Origin: Steinernema hermaphroditum
Taxonomy: Eukaryota > Nematoda > Chromadorea > Rhabditida > Steinernematidae
Reading direction: 5' to 3'
DNA length: 64,000 nucleotides
Assembly: GCA_030435675.1 (NCBI GenBank)
Contig: CM059622.1
Span: 17,360,001 to 17,424,000, forward strand
The number at the start of each line of letters is the position of its first letter. Within the stretch, counting starts at the first letter, position 1. The notes beneath the pieces were generated by a model. It did no database searches and was not told where the DNA came from. It saw only the letters and a list, made by a program, of their open reading frames with translations. Below are positions 49,801-60,973 of this stretch, piece after piece. Both the position numbers and the translations under genes were made by a program.

Positions 49801-52800
49801 TCTCGATCAGCCACGAGGAGATCGTGTCCAGCTGCTGATGCTGGAGCCTGTTGAGGTGGTGCTGAAGGAGGTTTTGTCGCTGCATGGCCAACGCTCTGAC
49901 TGCTTCCCAGCGCTGATTTACGATTAGCAGTTGGCCGATTATGGACTGGCACAGGTCTTCGTCCACTTTTTGACTCAGTTGCTGACCTCTGAAACATATA
50001 ATATCACGAGAATAGTCGTTAGTGGTGAGTTACAGCGCGTAACCTTGGTTTTTGGATTTATGACTGCTACAAAAATAACTACAAATATAAGACTTTTACC
50101 AAGGTTTGAGATATGCTTGTAACCAGAGTTGTCCGGGTAACCGAAACTTATGAAATCGCACCCGAAGCTTTAGGGTACAAACCGATAACTCTGATCATAA
50201 TAAATTTGAAGAACCCCTTCGATTGGTTTAGAAAGATCAACATCACGAGATTCGACAGACTACTATTCTTATACGCTCGCCAAAGAACAATACTGACGGC
50301 GTATGTATTACCCAGAATATACCATTCAAAACAAAGTGCGTCCAGGCGGAAGGCTTTTCTAGGGAAATGTCAACAATACGAGACCTGTGAGAATAATTCT
50401 ATTTTTGACAAATATCTCAGGAAAGGTCTGCAAAGACTGCTCCTCGTTGATTTAGATAAGAGCACGCATGAATTTATGACCGTAGTTATGCCAGAAGTAA
50501 ACATATAACAATAGAAAATTGAACTCGAACAAAGAGAAGCGAGTTAATCTCGGTCACGATCGCACTACACGTCCGTATGTTTTGACTACGACAAAGCAGA
50601 TAATGCGAGCGTATCCTACCGGCGTGCCCTTAAGAGTCAGCATTGCAAATAGTGCACTTTGCAGTTAGCCGTCTTTGTAGAATGGAGAAAACTATTATCG
50701 AATCACCCACCTATGCAGAACTCTCCCAACACTATCCTGGCTATGAGTCAGCGACAGCATGAACTGTTCGTGCTGCTTGAATTGCTGCTTCACCGTTTCG
50801 ACTTCGTTCTCATTAACGGTTCCCATCATTCCGAGTTCTTCTTCGGCCTCGAGAAGCCACGTGAGGACCTGCTCGAGGCACTGCTCGTACTCCCGCACTT
50901 GCTCTTCGCTTTTCCGCTTCTTACCGCCTTTACCCGATTTTTGACTTGAACTCGACGACTTCCGAGATCTTTGCTCTGTCTGAAATATGGTTCGTTTGTG
51001 ACTAACAAATGAGGTACTGAAACGGAATTTAACAATAATTTTTATTTTATTTTTATTATTTTTTTCCTATTTTTGGAGGGGTCACTATCATAAAAAGAAA
51101 ATGAAAACCGCAAAGAAACAGATCATTCCGTACTCGTGCTTTTTCATGACTTCTTTTGTAAATCATGCAGTCAGTTGCATAAAGATAGGGCCACTCTTTT
51201 TTGAGCATATGATCATTCGAAGAGGCCAAATGGCCAACTCAGAACTGTTCACTGTAGGTTGTCGGTCAAAATGTCCAAAAAATGGCCAAAAAACCAAGAT
51301 GGCCAGTCAAAAAATAGCCAACAATGCTTGTCGAATTTGAAGAATTTTCCTAAGTGACGTTTACCACTTTTTGGTCATTCTGATTGACCATTTTGACCTC
51401 ATACCGTTCGCTGTGATCGTGCGCACTGTAGTTTATACCACTAAAGCAATGCGGCGCCATCTTTATCGTCGCCAAGCACTTGTAAACGACTACCTGTTTC
51501 TCTAATGGTTAAAGTGTATTAACAGCGGCATGGGACACAATATGCAAAAACCAATTCTAAGCTCTCTTTCCTTATTGTATTCTCATATCGTCTTCAGAGA
51601 TCTACTGCCCCTCCCCACCCAATTTCCCACTCTGAAAGCAGCCCTGATGATTAATTGAGACTTCCGCAAAATTCTATTAGGATGATTTTAAACGATTCCG
51701 CATTGTGATTGACACGTCGCGCCAAAGTGCTGACAGCTGATGCATATCCCCTATTCAACACTAGTAACGATCGTTTAAAGCGCCTTTTGACCCGTTTCTA
51801 ATGCGCATTTAGTGGCGCGCGCATAATTTAATCGCGTACTCTCATTATACGAATTGGTGTTTGTGTATGGAAATGAGGCATTGTCAAAACATACGCTTTC
51901 GACCGAACCATTCCTTTCGTTTGGAGTTTTTTGCGACGGTGAGTCGAGCTTCCTCATCGCCTTAAAGCTGCGCCAAACGGTTTTTATTGCGTTAAGGGCG
52001 TTAAGAAGAAGGGCAAACAGTGCGCATCGCGCGATTTCTGTGACCTCTGAAGAGCGTTTCGAGGAGCGCTCGGACAGATGGAGCCTTTCGCTCAAGAGGG
52101 TGTTTTGTGATTAGCGAAGAGATGAGGGAGGTGAAAGGGGATACGCCAAGTGGGTTGCCACTGTGATTGGTTAAATTAATGGCTCCAAGATTTAGAGTTC
52201 CATAGAGAACTTTAGAAACGTACGGAAAGGACTTGGATGTGAATTTTTTATTTGCCCACTCAAAACGCTTGCCCCTCTTTTGCATAAACATATCTCACAG
52301 CGCTCTGGCGCCAGTCGGAACTGTTTACATATTCGACTACTCTTTGTTCCCATAAAAATGTGGGGACATCTACATACAGGGCATAAAAACAACATTATGA
52401 AATATTCAACGCATTCATGAGCGTCGAAGGCAAAGGAAGCTTCTGAAATCGCTAGATGGACAAAAGGCGTCTAGCGAGATTTGTCAAAAGTAGCAGCTTC
52501 GTGTAAATTATTTTTAATGGAAAAATGGAATGGAAAATTTATTTAATATCGCAAATAAATTCGTAAATTCGCATGCATAGTCAATAACTTGACATGAGCA
52601 ATGGCGTTTCCCGAAGTATTACATTAAAGACTATCTGGAGGACTTTCACCTTTATACGGGGGAATATTCCATACATGAAAAGACCACTCATTTTGTGCAC
52701 TCCCGTTCTCTTCCACTGTTCCCTTCCACGAATATTTCACAACGTTCTTTTTATGCACATATGTAAAGATTCCCACATTTTCATGGGAACAAAGAGTACC

Positions 52801-55800
52801 CGAATATGTAAACAGCTCTGCTCGACGGAAATGCGACGAAGAGCCGGAAGTGCCCTGAATCACAACAAGCGGCCCAAATGCATAAAACTACCGTAATTTT
52901 GGAGAAAACGAATACTATGCTCCTTTCCGGTATGGACAAGAAGAGAACTGTTGAGATCACTGAATAACATTTGATGAAACATATAAGTTCCTTTTTGACA
53001 GAGCCAAAATACATTGATTGTGTTTGATAATCGAATTTCCCAATTAGAAATAATCAAATCAATATAATGGGGAAGCTAACCATCAATTTATTAAAGGTAT
53101 GTGTTCAGAACAAAAAAAAAATAAGCTCAATAATTAAAAAAAACTTCACAGAAAACGGTTAGAGAATTCGAAACTCTGATTACGGTGTATGTAGTCTTCG
53201 GGTAGGAAATTGAATTACCCACTTAGATGATAACTAATTAAATTAACACAACTCACATCGTAGGAAGAGGGCTGCGTTGGAGAGGCCGGTGGCGCCATGT
53301 CAACAGAGTGCTGCTCCACAATCTGTTGTGCCGGATGGGGCGGCGGAGGTTGAGGCGCGGGACTGACTACCGTAGTCGCCGCGGAAGTGGTCGGAAGCGA
53401 CTGTACAGAAGTGGTCGTGGAAACCGTCGACTTGGAAGTCGTTTGCGACGACTGTCCCACGAGGGTCAGGTAGAGCGTCATCAAGTAGCAAACGACACTT
53501 TTCAAGTCGAGATGTTCGCTGTGTAGATCTAAAACAAACAGCGTCGACCACACACGTCGATTGGATCTGGCGGGTTGAATGGAAATCGAAGAAGGCGAAC
53601 CGATTGGATTGGAAAAGGGCGAGCGAGAGCGCAAACAGCAGCGCACGATCAATCGATTTCGAGAAAGAAGAAGAACGTGAAGAAAAAGAGCCGATTCCCG
53701 ACCTCACCGCAATTCGATTGGCGCCGTCGATCGGTATGCAAATGGAAAAGAGGAGGGCGGGGGCCCGATGAGCTGCCATCGGCCGAAGTTTGACCTCTTG
53801 TGGGCGCGCGAGGGAGGTGACTCACGGCATGTTCTCTTTCACGAGTGCGGGGCGCGACGTAAGGAGGTGATTTGAAGAGAAAAGTTTCTTTTCAGTTGTG
53901 TGCATGCCTCTTTTAGGGATGCAACAATAGAGCGTGTCGTAGTACTACCAAAAACATAAAAACAGAAGGTGTTTCGTGTCTGTTCAAGTTGACTTAGGGT
54001 GCATTTCTTCAAAAGCTATTTGATGTGGTCCAAATATGAAGATCCAGAACGCGGATAGCCTTTTTAGAAAAGATTAATAAGAGATAATACAAAGAATTTT
54101 TCAGATGAACACCGAATCTAGTCCGGGCAACGTTCCTGTGACCGTTTTGCTATTCGGAAAAGCGCGAGAGCTTGCAGGAGCACGAGAAGTTGTGGTATCA
54201 ATACCGAAAAAGATTTCCTACTCATCATTAAAGGAACTTATTTTTAAGGTATATTTCTCTTTTCAAAAATTAATATTTTCAATATGTGTACTAAAGTCTA
54301 ATATGTGCTTAGTCGATTGGAGGCCTCGAATCTATCTTCTCTTCATGCATGCTGGCACTCAATCAGGCGTATCTCAATAGTGACGACGAGCAGATCGACT
54401 TGGATTCCACATCGGAGCTGGCTGTGATTCCACCTCTCTCTGGAGGATGATGATTGCGCGCTATTGTAGAGAATGAACGGATAACGAATACTTGCTAAAT
54501 AAGTTAATGTTTAATGAAACTAGATATAGACGCTTTCCCTTAAAGCAAGCACTCAATCTGTAAATGTTTCTACAAAATAAATTTCTCAAATTGAGATCGA
54601 CAATAACGACTAACCCAACAAATTACTTGCGATTGCGAACCCCTATCTACAAAAAAAAAGATACGAAAGGAATTCGGCGAATTTTTCGAGAGAAATCTCT
54701 GCTTCGCAAAAACCGGTCAGGTGGCGCCCGAGGGGTTAAGAAGTACGCACAATTGTGTTTACTTCCTTTTTAGGGTATCCCACTGAATCAGTTTACACGA
54801 CATCGGTTTGCCTACACCACTTTGCACAGAGAACAAATTTTGTACCTACAATGTTGAGCATCGGTCGCGCTTTGTTTGAAGCTGTCCGTAGCGCAAAGAT
54901 GCGTTTACTCTTTTCGCATTAAAAGGTCGACTCGAATCTTTACAACTGATTTTGGACGCCACTAAACCTTATTGAGAGTCACTATTGATGAAGGTTGCTG
55001 TTCACGCTTACAAAATCTCAACAAATTCTTGACGGTAACATGTCTGCTTCGTGAAAACCAGTCGATGGGCGCCAGGGATGAGTACAGTATCCTTTTCCAG
55101 CCGCACTACGTACACATTTTTTACGAACTGAAAACGCGCACACCTGCTGGAAAACAATCACTAATCAGTTCGATCATCTGCACTGTCAAAACAATTTGTC
55201 CGAGAAAACCCGTTCACTTGCGTCTCCCCTTCTCAGCTAATCTCACAAATCTCGCGCGTAGCCACAACACACAACACGTTCGGCCTCGACCGCGAGGCGA
55301 TCAAACATCGCACAGAAGGACCATAAGGGCCATCGTCACGTCTGTAATCCATTACCCACACAGAGAGAAGCATCTCTCCGCACAGTGCGGTAATGACCGT
55401 TGAGAAGAAGCGGCGTGACTTCGTGTCACACAGCGGATAATTCTGTGCAAATTGCGGAGTCTTTTTGCGACGGTGGGAACGCCGCCACCACCGCCGCGAA
55501 CGCAAAAGGAATCGCGCGGCGTAATTATTGGAAATAATTTGCATGTCGTCGCTAACCCCGTTTTGATGCGAACTGACAGCTCGTCGGCGCATCGCTGGAA
55601 CAGTCGCTGGGAGCGGTGATTTATTCTTTTCGAGATGGAGTTCGATGTTTTGGGGTTTTTATGGGGTTATTGGCAGGTGGGCTGAGATGTAATAGTGTCA
55701 TAGAAATGTCATATGTAATGGTCTGTGGCAGACGTCACCAAACAAGGCGCCTGAAGTGATGACCAGAAAGCACTAAATTCTTTAATGATTTGAGGAGGGT

Positions 55801-57898
55801 TGCGAAAAGAAAGAATTTCTTGGTGTCTTTGTTTTGTTTTTTCATATTTGCACGGATATTTAACCTTCGCGCTTATAGAGATAGCATATACACTGCATCC
55901 GGCTTCAGACACGTTGGGATTCTCTGACTGTGCGAAAGCGCTGAAAAAGCAAATGATTCATTCATCTGGAATTTTCCGATCGATGTTAGAAGGGATCTTG
56001 TAGAGGTGCAGCGAAGATTCTAACATAAGAATATTCGTCAAATTCATGTAAGAAAAACACAATGCGCCGTAAATACAAAAAGAGCACAATTTTTGGCCAC
56101 AATTTCATTTTAGAGCAATTCAGGCAAAACATGCACACCAAGGACATTAAAAGTCTCGTCAAATTAAAGTGAAAGCACTGTCAAAGTGAGTCAAAGCAAA
56201 CAAAGCGTGATTCAGTGACAGTAAAGATGAATGACTTTTGTTGAATCAAGAAATGCTTGTATCGATTTGGAAACGGCGCCCAGAAATTGTTACAAAAGGA
56301 AGCTCGTTGTAATGTTACTGCGACTGCGATGGTCTTGTACAGTAACGGTCGGCATAAAAAAGAGTGTGGTCCAAAAAAATGGACTAACAAAGACATTAAG
56401 AGCACACAGGTTCGTTTCGCATTAAAATAAGCAATTTTTATTGTTTAAAGATTACAAAGAGGAACTGATGGCCACACGCAGAGTTGCAATACCCGTCTGT
56501 GATTTTCAGCGGTCAAACGTCCGGAATGAAACGACAGTCTATAGTCTTCTTGCTTAGATACGCCTCATTAAGCTCATCTTCCGACTAAAAATTAATATTC
56601 GCCAACGGAGGCGTAAAAAGGAACGTATCGAGCGCTCACCAGCTGCACACAAATCACCCTCTTCTCTTCCCGCTGTCCCACTTCCGCCGGCACCTCCCGC
56701 CGTACAGTCGGAAATCGTAATTTGTCGCCGCGCCGAAACAATTGCAAAAAGGCGACGTTTCTCGCCTTTGGTGCGTGATCGATCGCACTTCCGTCTGTTT
56801 GGTACTCGAGAGGCGAAAATCGAACCCACGAACAAAAATTACCTTTCGCGTGGAGCAGCTTCGGCACCTGGAATTTGGTGAAGGCGATCTGGAACGCATT
56901 GTCAAGACGTTCGTCGCCGCGCATCTCTCGAATGGCGTCCATATCGACGAGGGTGTGGCTGAAGAGGTCACAGTTTTCGGAAGGTTTGATAGGAGTAGCC
57001 TACTCGAAAGAATGAATAAGGGCGTTGAAAGCATAGCCGTCTCGCCAAGAAGATGTGAAGTCGTTGATTCCGACCTAGAAAGGATATTGCTGTGGACCAA
57101 CATGGGATTAATTCTCGCAATGATTTCATAGAAACCAGCATCCAATTTTGTCTAATACATAGTCTGGTCTGTACTCTGAAATTTCTAGGCACCCGGTACC
57201 GCAGCATCTTGCAAGACAGATCTTATGCAGCGTTTTTGGGTATCAGGGATTACTTTGTGGGGAAGATACTATGAATGAGAATTCAAAAAATGGTAAACGT
57301 TTCACCCTCTTCACCCACCTCTTCATATTCAGCCGTGGCCTCCAGGCACCACTCCTTAATGGCCTCTGCCAATTTTCGATCTCTCGCTCCTTCTGGTGCA
57401 AACTTTCTCCAGAACGCATGCATAATCTGCCATGTGAGGGCCAGCACCGTCTTCGGCACACCCTCCACCAACTCAGAGAGACTCAACTGATGCGCCTTCT
57501 CGTCTTCATCGGGGAAGAGGGTCGAAATCGCCACGCTGATGTCAGTTGGCCTGTTATTCGTTGTCGGCTAAAATTAAATTCCCGAATAATGCCAGAAGGC
57601 AGATCGGTTACAATTGTGGTTCCGGTGATGAGATGCGTGACGTATGTTAGGAATTTGGGGTCGACGAGATCTTTGACCTCTTTTACTGGATCGTCTTCGA
57701 AGAGAAAGTTCGCCCATCGCATGAATGTTGACTCCTGGATCTTGAGTGTTTCATCTAAAAATAGCAGAGAATACAACAAAACAAGGTAATCTCTGCGATG
57801 ATCAGTGTTCAACGAGCTTGTTTACATTCAAATACAAGTGGACTCCACATGGAATATCTGCGATTCTAAGGAACTTTTCACCTACCGGGAACTGACAT
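34852..57898 (-). CDS. dys-1: Dystrophin (30 exons modelled, 3534 residues)
   Basis: Links actin to the membrane dystroglycan/syntrophin/dystrobrevin complex in muscle. Exons (high to low): 57898-57886, 57754-57612, 57567-57319, 57074-57004, 56958-56843, 53528-53257, 50979-50711, 49988-49584, 49415-49031, 48686-48606, 48559-47915, 46511-45813, 45518-45222, 45170-45141, 45004-44882, 44837-44508, 44411-42825, 41264-40509, 40465-40184, 39979-39886, 39838-39079, 39027-38665, 38620-38464, 38406-38268, 37613-36921, 36875-36674, 36629-36544, 36501-36425, 36381-36025, 35775-34852; 10605 nt in one frame. CH1 and CH2 lie in about 5-222, then a Pro/Ser/Thr linker. Spectrin-like repeats run from about 315 to 2900. 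The WW domain has Trp2926 and Trp2949, followed by EF-hand-like regions. The ZZ zinc finger is about 3178-3225 (CNVC, RCLRC, CQNC). C-terminal coiled coils are near 3347-3460. The 13 nt first coding exon is the least certain; length and order match nematode dystrophin. Confidence 0.93.
45141..45170 (-). other. dys-1: 30 nt micro-exon of dystrophin
   Basis: Flanked by a TAG acceptor and a GTAAGT donor, it encodes ten residues ([10 protein letters not shown]) in phase 0. Skipping it would keep the frame, so alternative use is possible. Confidence 0.7.
45587..45754. mobile_element. Inverted-repeat (MITE-like) element, copy B
   Basis: 168 bp. The left end is GGCATAAAGCCGTTTCAACC, and the right end is its near complement, GGTTGAAACGGCTCCATGCC. 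It lies in the dystrophin intron 45519-45812, and is the best-preserved short form of the family also seen at 826-1193 and 14867. Confidence 0.75.
46975..47010. repeat. Fragment related to the hairpin element
   Basis: A TTCGCCAGCGCGCATAG-like stretch shared with the arms of the adjacent hairpin at 47164-47542; probably a broken older copy. Confidence 0.35.
47164..47542. repeat. 379 bp near-perfect hairpin element
   Basis: Two arms of about 185 bp are inverted copies of each other. Both arms carry AGAGATGGAAT at the outer end, then CCACACGCAACGGCTGGAGC, then TTCGCCAGTG and GAGTAGTTAAATAATT. They meet in a self-complementary core around 47350 (CAACCGGTTGGCCCAGCCGG). It lies in the dystrophin intron 46512-47914. 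No coding potential; a foldback-type MITE. Confidence 0.8.
50980..53256. other. Large dystrophin intron
   Basis: It contains the separated inverted-repeat pair at 52262-52850 and AT-rich sequence. No exon or nested gene is recognised. Confidence 0.5.
52262..52850. repeat. Separated inverted-repeat pair
   Basis: The left arm, about 52262-52405, and the right arm, about 52735-52850, are diverged inverted copies. The right arm reads CCCACATTTTCATGGGAACA then AAGAGTACCCGAATATG and TAAACAG; the complement of the left arm reads CCCACATTTTTATGGGAACA then AAGAGTAGTCGAATATG and TAAACAG. The spacer is about 330 bp. Confidence 0.6.
54105..54450 (+). CDS. MOCS2A: Molybdopterin synthase small subunit MOCS2A (MoaD-like)
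   Basis: Sulfur-carrier subunit that is thiocarboxylated on its C-terminal glycine and, with MOCS2B, converts precursor Z (cPMP) to molybdopterin in molybdenum cofactor synthesis. Exons 54105-54248 and 54313-54450; 282 nt, 93 residues. The beta-grasp start [16 protein letters not shown] and the ending [11 protein letters not shown] match the family, including the essential GG at the last two residues. The ATG directly follows TTTTTCAG, a likely trans-splice acceptor. The gene is nested in the 3.3 kb dystrophin intron 53529-56842 on the opposite strand. The large subunit (MOCS2B), bicistronic with MOCS2A in mammals, is not seen next to it. Confidence 0.93.
54451..56842. other. Remainder of the dystrophin intron hosting MOCS2A
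   Basis: No further gene is recognised. About 55230-55600 is somewhat GC-richer with no recognisable product. Confidence 0.45.
54577..54582 (+). terminator. MOCS2A: Poly(A) signal of MOCS2A
   Basis: AATAAA about 127 nt past the MOCS2A stop, on the same strand. Confidence 0.5.
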
Positions 57899-58662
57899 TC
57901 AGGCAAATACACAATGCTGATTGTCCATGCATTCATAGGGAAACCTCATGAAGTCAGTTAACTGTCAAACGGCAGAAACTCCGTGAGAAAAACCCGTCTG
58001 ACTCCAACGGCAATATCTGTGGTCACACCTATTTGGTTTAGGGGTGATTTCCTGTTATTTTACTCTACTGTCGTTTAACAGTGATTGTTTTATAGTGGCG
58101 CGAATTGTAATATATCGCTTAAAATAGTGTTATTTACTTTTTATCTAACATATTGGGTCAGAGACTAAAGCACAAAACGAATAGTTTTCGTTGAAATTTT
58201 TAAATCGGTGAAGTTCTAACGATGATCTGAATTTAAAACATAGCCCAGTATCCAGAAGAACTGCTGGGCTAGAACTGCAAAGCGTGAAAAGTTCTCTTAC
58301 AATCGCAAACAATCAAGAGCTTGTTTCCCTACCCCCTTTTCCCTAGTATCCTGTCCATCTACACTGCAGCGCAAAGCTATAGGGTCACCCCGCTGTGTTT
58401 CTGGTTCTGTCACTTTCCACAACTGCCTGGGGAAACCAGCATGCGTACGTGGTAGACCATTCACTGAAACGCAGGGAACGCCACTTTCCCCGGAAACACA
58501 CACACACATTATGGGGCTACGGCAGGTAGAACTTTCCAGGGTGCCTCTGCACCTGTGCAAAATTATAGGGTCACTTCCGTATTTCGCGGGTATTTCGCTA
58601 TTTCCCTCGCGGTTTTTTGTCTGTTTTCTTTTAATTCGCTTCTGTTCAGGTGTTTATCAACA

Positions 58663-58998
58663 ATGCCACGCGTTACGAAGCTGTCGAACGAGAAAAAAGC
58701 CGCGATTTCAGCGTTTCAGAAGGCCGGCTACAAGATTCATTGGATGGCCTCCGATGTTCGCCGAAATCGGCACGTGGTGTGCCAATTCTTTTTTCTACCG
58801 AACGCGTACGGCTCTGCAGTAGGGAAGACGCGCTTGCACGTCGCAGTCGCGCGCGAGAAACGACTGATAATATGCGTGGATTGTATGTCTACGATAGGTT
58901 GTCAGCAGATTCTGGAAAACTTGCAACTCAATTTCGAGTTGTTGGTTCGGAAATCGACGTGGACACGGAAGTCAGTGACCGCGCTGCACGTTTGACAG
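58663..58998 (+). pseudogene. Truncated transposase DNA-binding-domain ORF (left arm)
   Basis: An open frame of 111 residues. The first 40 look like a paired-type helix-turn-helix (LSNEKKAAISAFQKAGYKIH, then RNRHVV). The rest matches no transposase domain that I recognise and has no catalytic DDE segment. It is mirrored at 59223-59657. Confidence 0.5.
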
Positions 58999-59222
58999 TC
59001 GTTTGAACAGATTTGCGTCGAAATGGGAGCGCCTACGAGCTGAATAGACGAGCTGAAGGCATTCCTAAACAGTAGGCTTCCACAGCTGAAGTTTCCTCCT
59101 CAGAACGGGCGTTCTTCTTGTTCCAAATGCGCCAAAACGCATGCATTAGCCCAGACTACAGCCATTCTATCTTTTCTGATCCGAAAATTAAATCCGAGCA
59201 TCTAAAATTACAAAAATCATCA

Positions 59223-59657
59223 TCACTCAACAGTTCTCATCTGCATACCTGTGCGCAGACTCGACTCAGGTTGCTTCTGCCGTTGTCCAGACGATGCGCC
59301 TTCTGCGCTGCGGTCAAACACGGCGCATTCGATCGTCCATTGATTCAGTCTGCAGTTCACACACGATCCACTTCGATTCGATATCAATTGAGCGCCAGAA
59401 TCTTCACGAACTTCTGACAAACCTATCGTAGACATACAATCCACGCATATTATCAGTCGTTTCTCGCGCGCGACTGCGACGTGCAAGCGCGTCTTCCCTA
59501 CTGCAGAGCCGTATGCGTTCGGTAGAAAAAAGAATTGGCACACCACGTGCCGATTTCGGCAAAAATCGGAGGCCATCCAATGAATCTTGTAGCCGGCCTT
59601 CTGAAACGCTGAAATCGCGGCTTTTTTCTCGTTCGACAGCTTCGTAACGCGTGGCAT
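59223..59657 (-). pseudogene. Truncated transposase DNA-binding-domain ORF (right arm)
   Basis: Mirror copy of the left-arm frame on the opposite strand: 144 codons from ATG at 59657. Near-identical over the first 79 residues, then diverged. Catalytic motifs are absent. Confidence 0.5.
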
Positions 59658-59961
59658 TGTTGATAAACACCTGAACAGAAGCGAATTAAAAGAAAACAGA
59701 CAAAAAAACCGCGAGGGAAATAGCGAAATACACGCGAAATACGGAAGTGACCCTATAATTTTGCACAGGTAAAACGGTATCCTGGAAAGTTCTACCTCCC
59801 GTAACCCCCTAATGAGTGTGCGTGTTTCCGGGGAAAGTGGCATTCCCTGCGTTTCAGTGAATGGTCTACCACGTACGCATGCTGGTTTCCCCAGGCAGTT
59901 GTGGAAAGTGACAGAACCAGAAACACAGCGGGGTGACCCTATAGCTTTGCGCTGCAGTGTA

Positions 59962-60973
59962 TGCTTATTTGTCAAGTTTCTGCTCAATCCGTCATCGAGC
60001 GTTTTGCTTGTCAATGAGAAATGGGTACCAAATGCATTAAGGATTTGGCGACGTTCAGTTCATCTAGAGTCTTATAGAGAACCTATCAGATCGAAACTAT
60101 TCTTAGCATCCACAGCTTCAGCCGCCAAAGTGTAATTGGAAGACAAACGGCAAAAACAGAATAATTTTTCTTCATAGTGCGTCAACTGTGAAATTAATCA
60201 ATTTCTCCCATCGCAATCGATGATGTTCCAGCCGCTACCCTCAAAGACTATTATTCTGTAAACCATGGCACTAACAACAAATCTGTTTCTTTTTCACTTT
60301 GCAATGTTTTTCGGAGACACTTCCGTCATAAGCACTTAGCACATCTCGTCATCGTGACGATAGTAGAGCATTCCCGAGCGCTCGCCGAGAATTTCCACAT
60401 TCTCACATAAACTTTTTGCCAGGGCACACTCTTAGCGACAGGACCGAAACTATGGAGAAAAACAGCATATGACCATTACGGTCCAAACTTTGTCATCTAA
60501 TTCGATACAAGAACATGTATGGCAAGTTCTCAAGATATAATAAAGTACCATAGATAAATTTTACGTTTTGAATTCAGATTTCCTTCCACTGTGTGTAAGA
60601 AACGATAGTGGAACATTCTCGAAAACCTCGACCTTCTCACATAAACTTTTATGTTCACCAACTCGATTAACAACGACGCCATAAAGCCACCGATGAATAT
60701 CTTCTTCCCCAGAGGTCACAGAAACGAATCTAGTCACAAACGCGGAACTAAGCGTCGATCGTCATGCATCAAACGGATACAGAGCATAGATGCCTACCTT
60801 TTTCGACGCGCTTATCCTTTTTCTCTTCGCGCCTTGGAGCGCGACCGCCGGAGAACAACATCTCGCACCCTCTGGCAGCTTCGGGCCACTGGACGCTCGC
60901 AGACACGGTCCCCGCTCGGAGGGTCAGCTGTTGTTGCCCTTGCTCGCCGCACACAACTCGCGTTAAATCGTCT
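59962..60973. other. Interval between the Tc3-like element and the SH2 gene
   Basis: No gene is recognised. It has two diverged direct repeats of about 50-60 bp at 60357-60418 and 60603-60652, each ending TCTCACATAAACTTTT. Confidence 0.4.

Larger units (their letters stand above)
58362..59959. mobile_element. Palindromic Tc1/mariner-superfamily (Tc3-like) element
   Basis: A 1598 bp element bounded by TA at 58360-58361 and 59960-59961. Both ends start CACTGCAGCGCAAAGCTATA reading inward, and the arms stay about 95% similar for some 550 bp before fading near 58910 and 59410. Each arm holds an ATG-started frame (58663 plus, 59657 minus) beginning MPRVTKLSNEKKAAISAF, which resembles the N-terminal helix-turn-helix of Tc3-type transposases. 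No DDE catalytic domain was recognised, so the copy is non-autonomous. It lies about 460 bp upstream of the modelled dystrophin start. Confidence 0.75.

Noticed and set aside
50113..50508. 131-codon frame within a dystrophin intron
   Set aside because: No domain or splice signals; length is within chance expectation for this much DNA.
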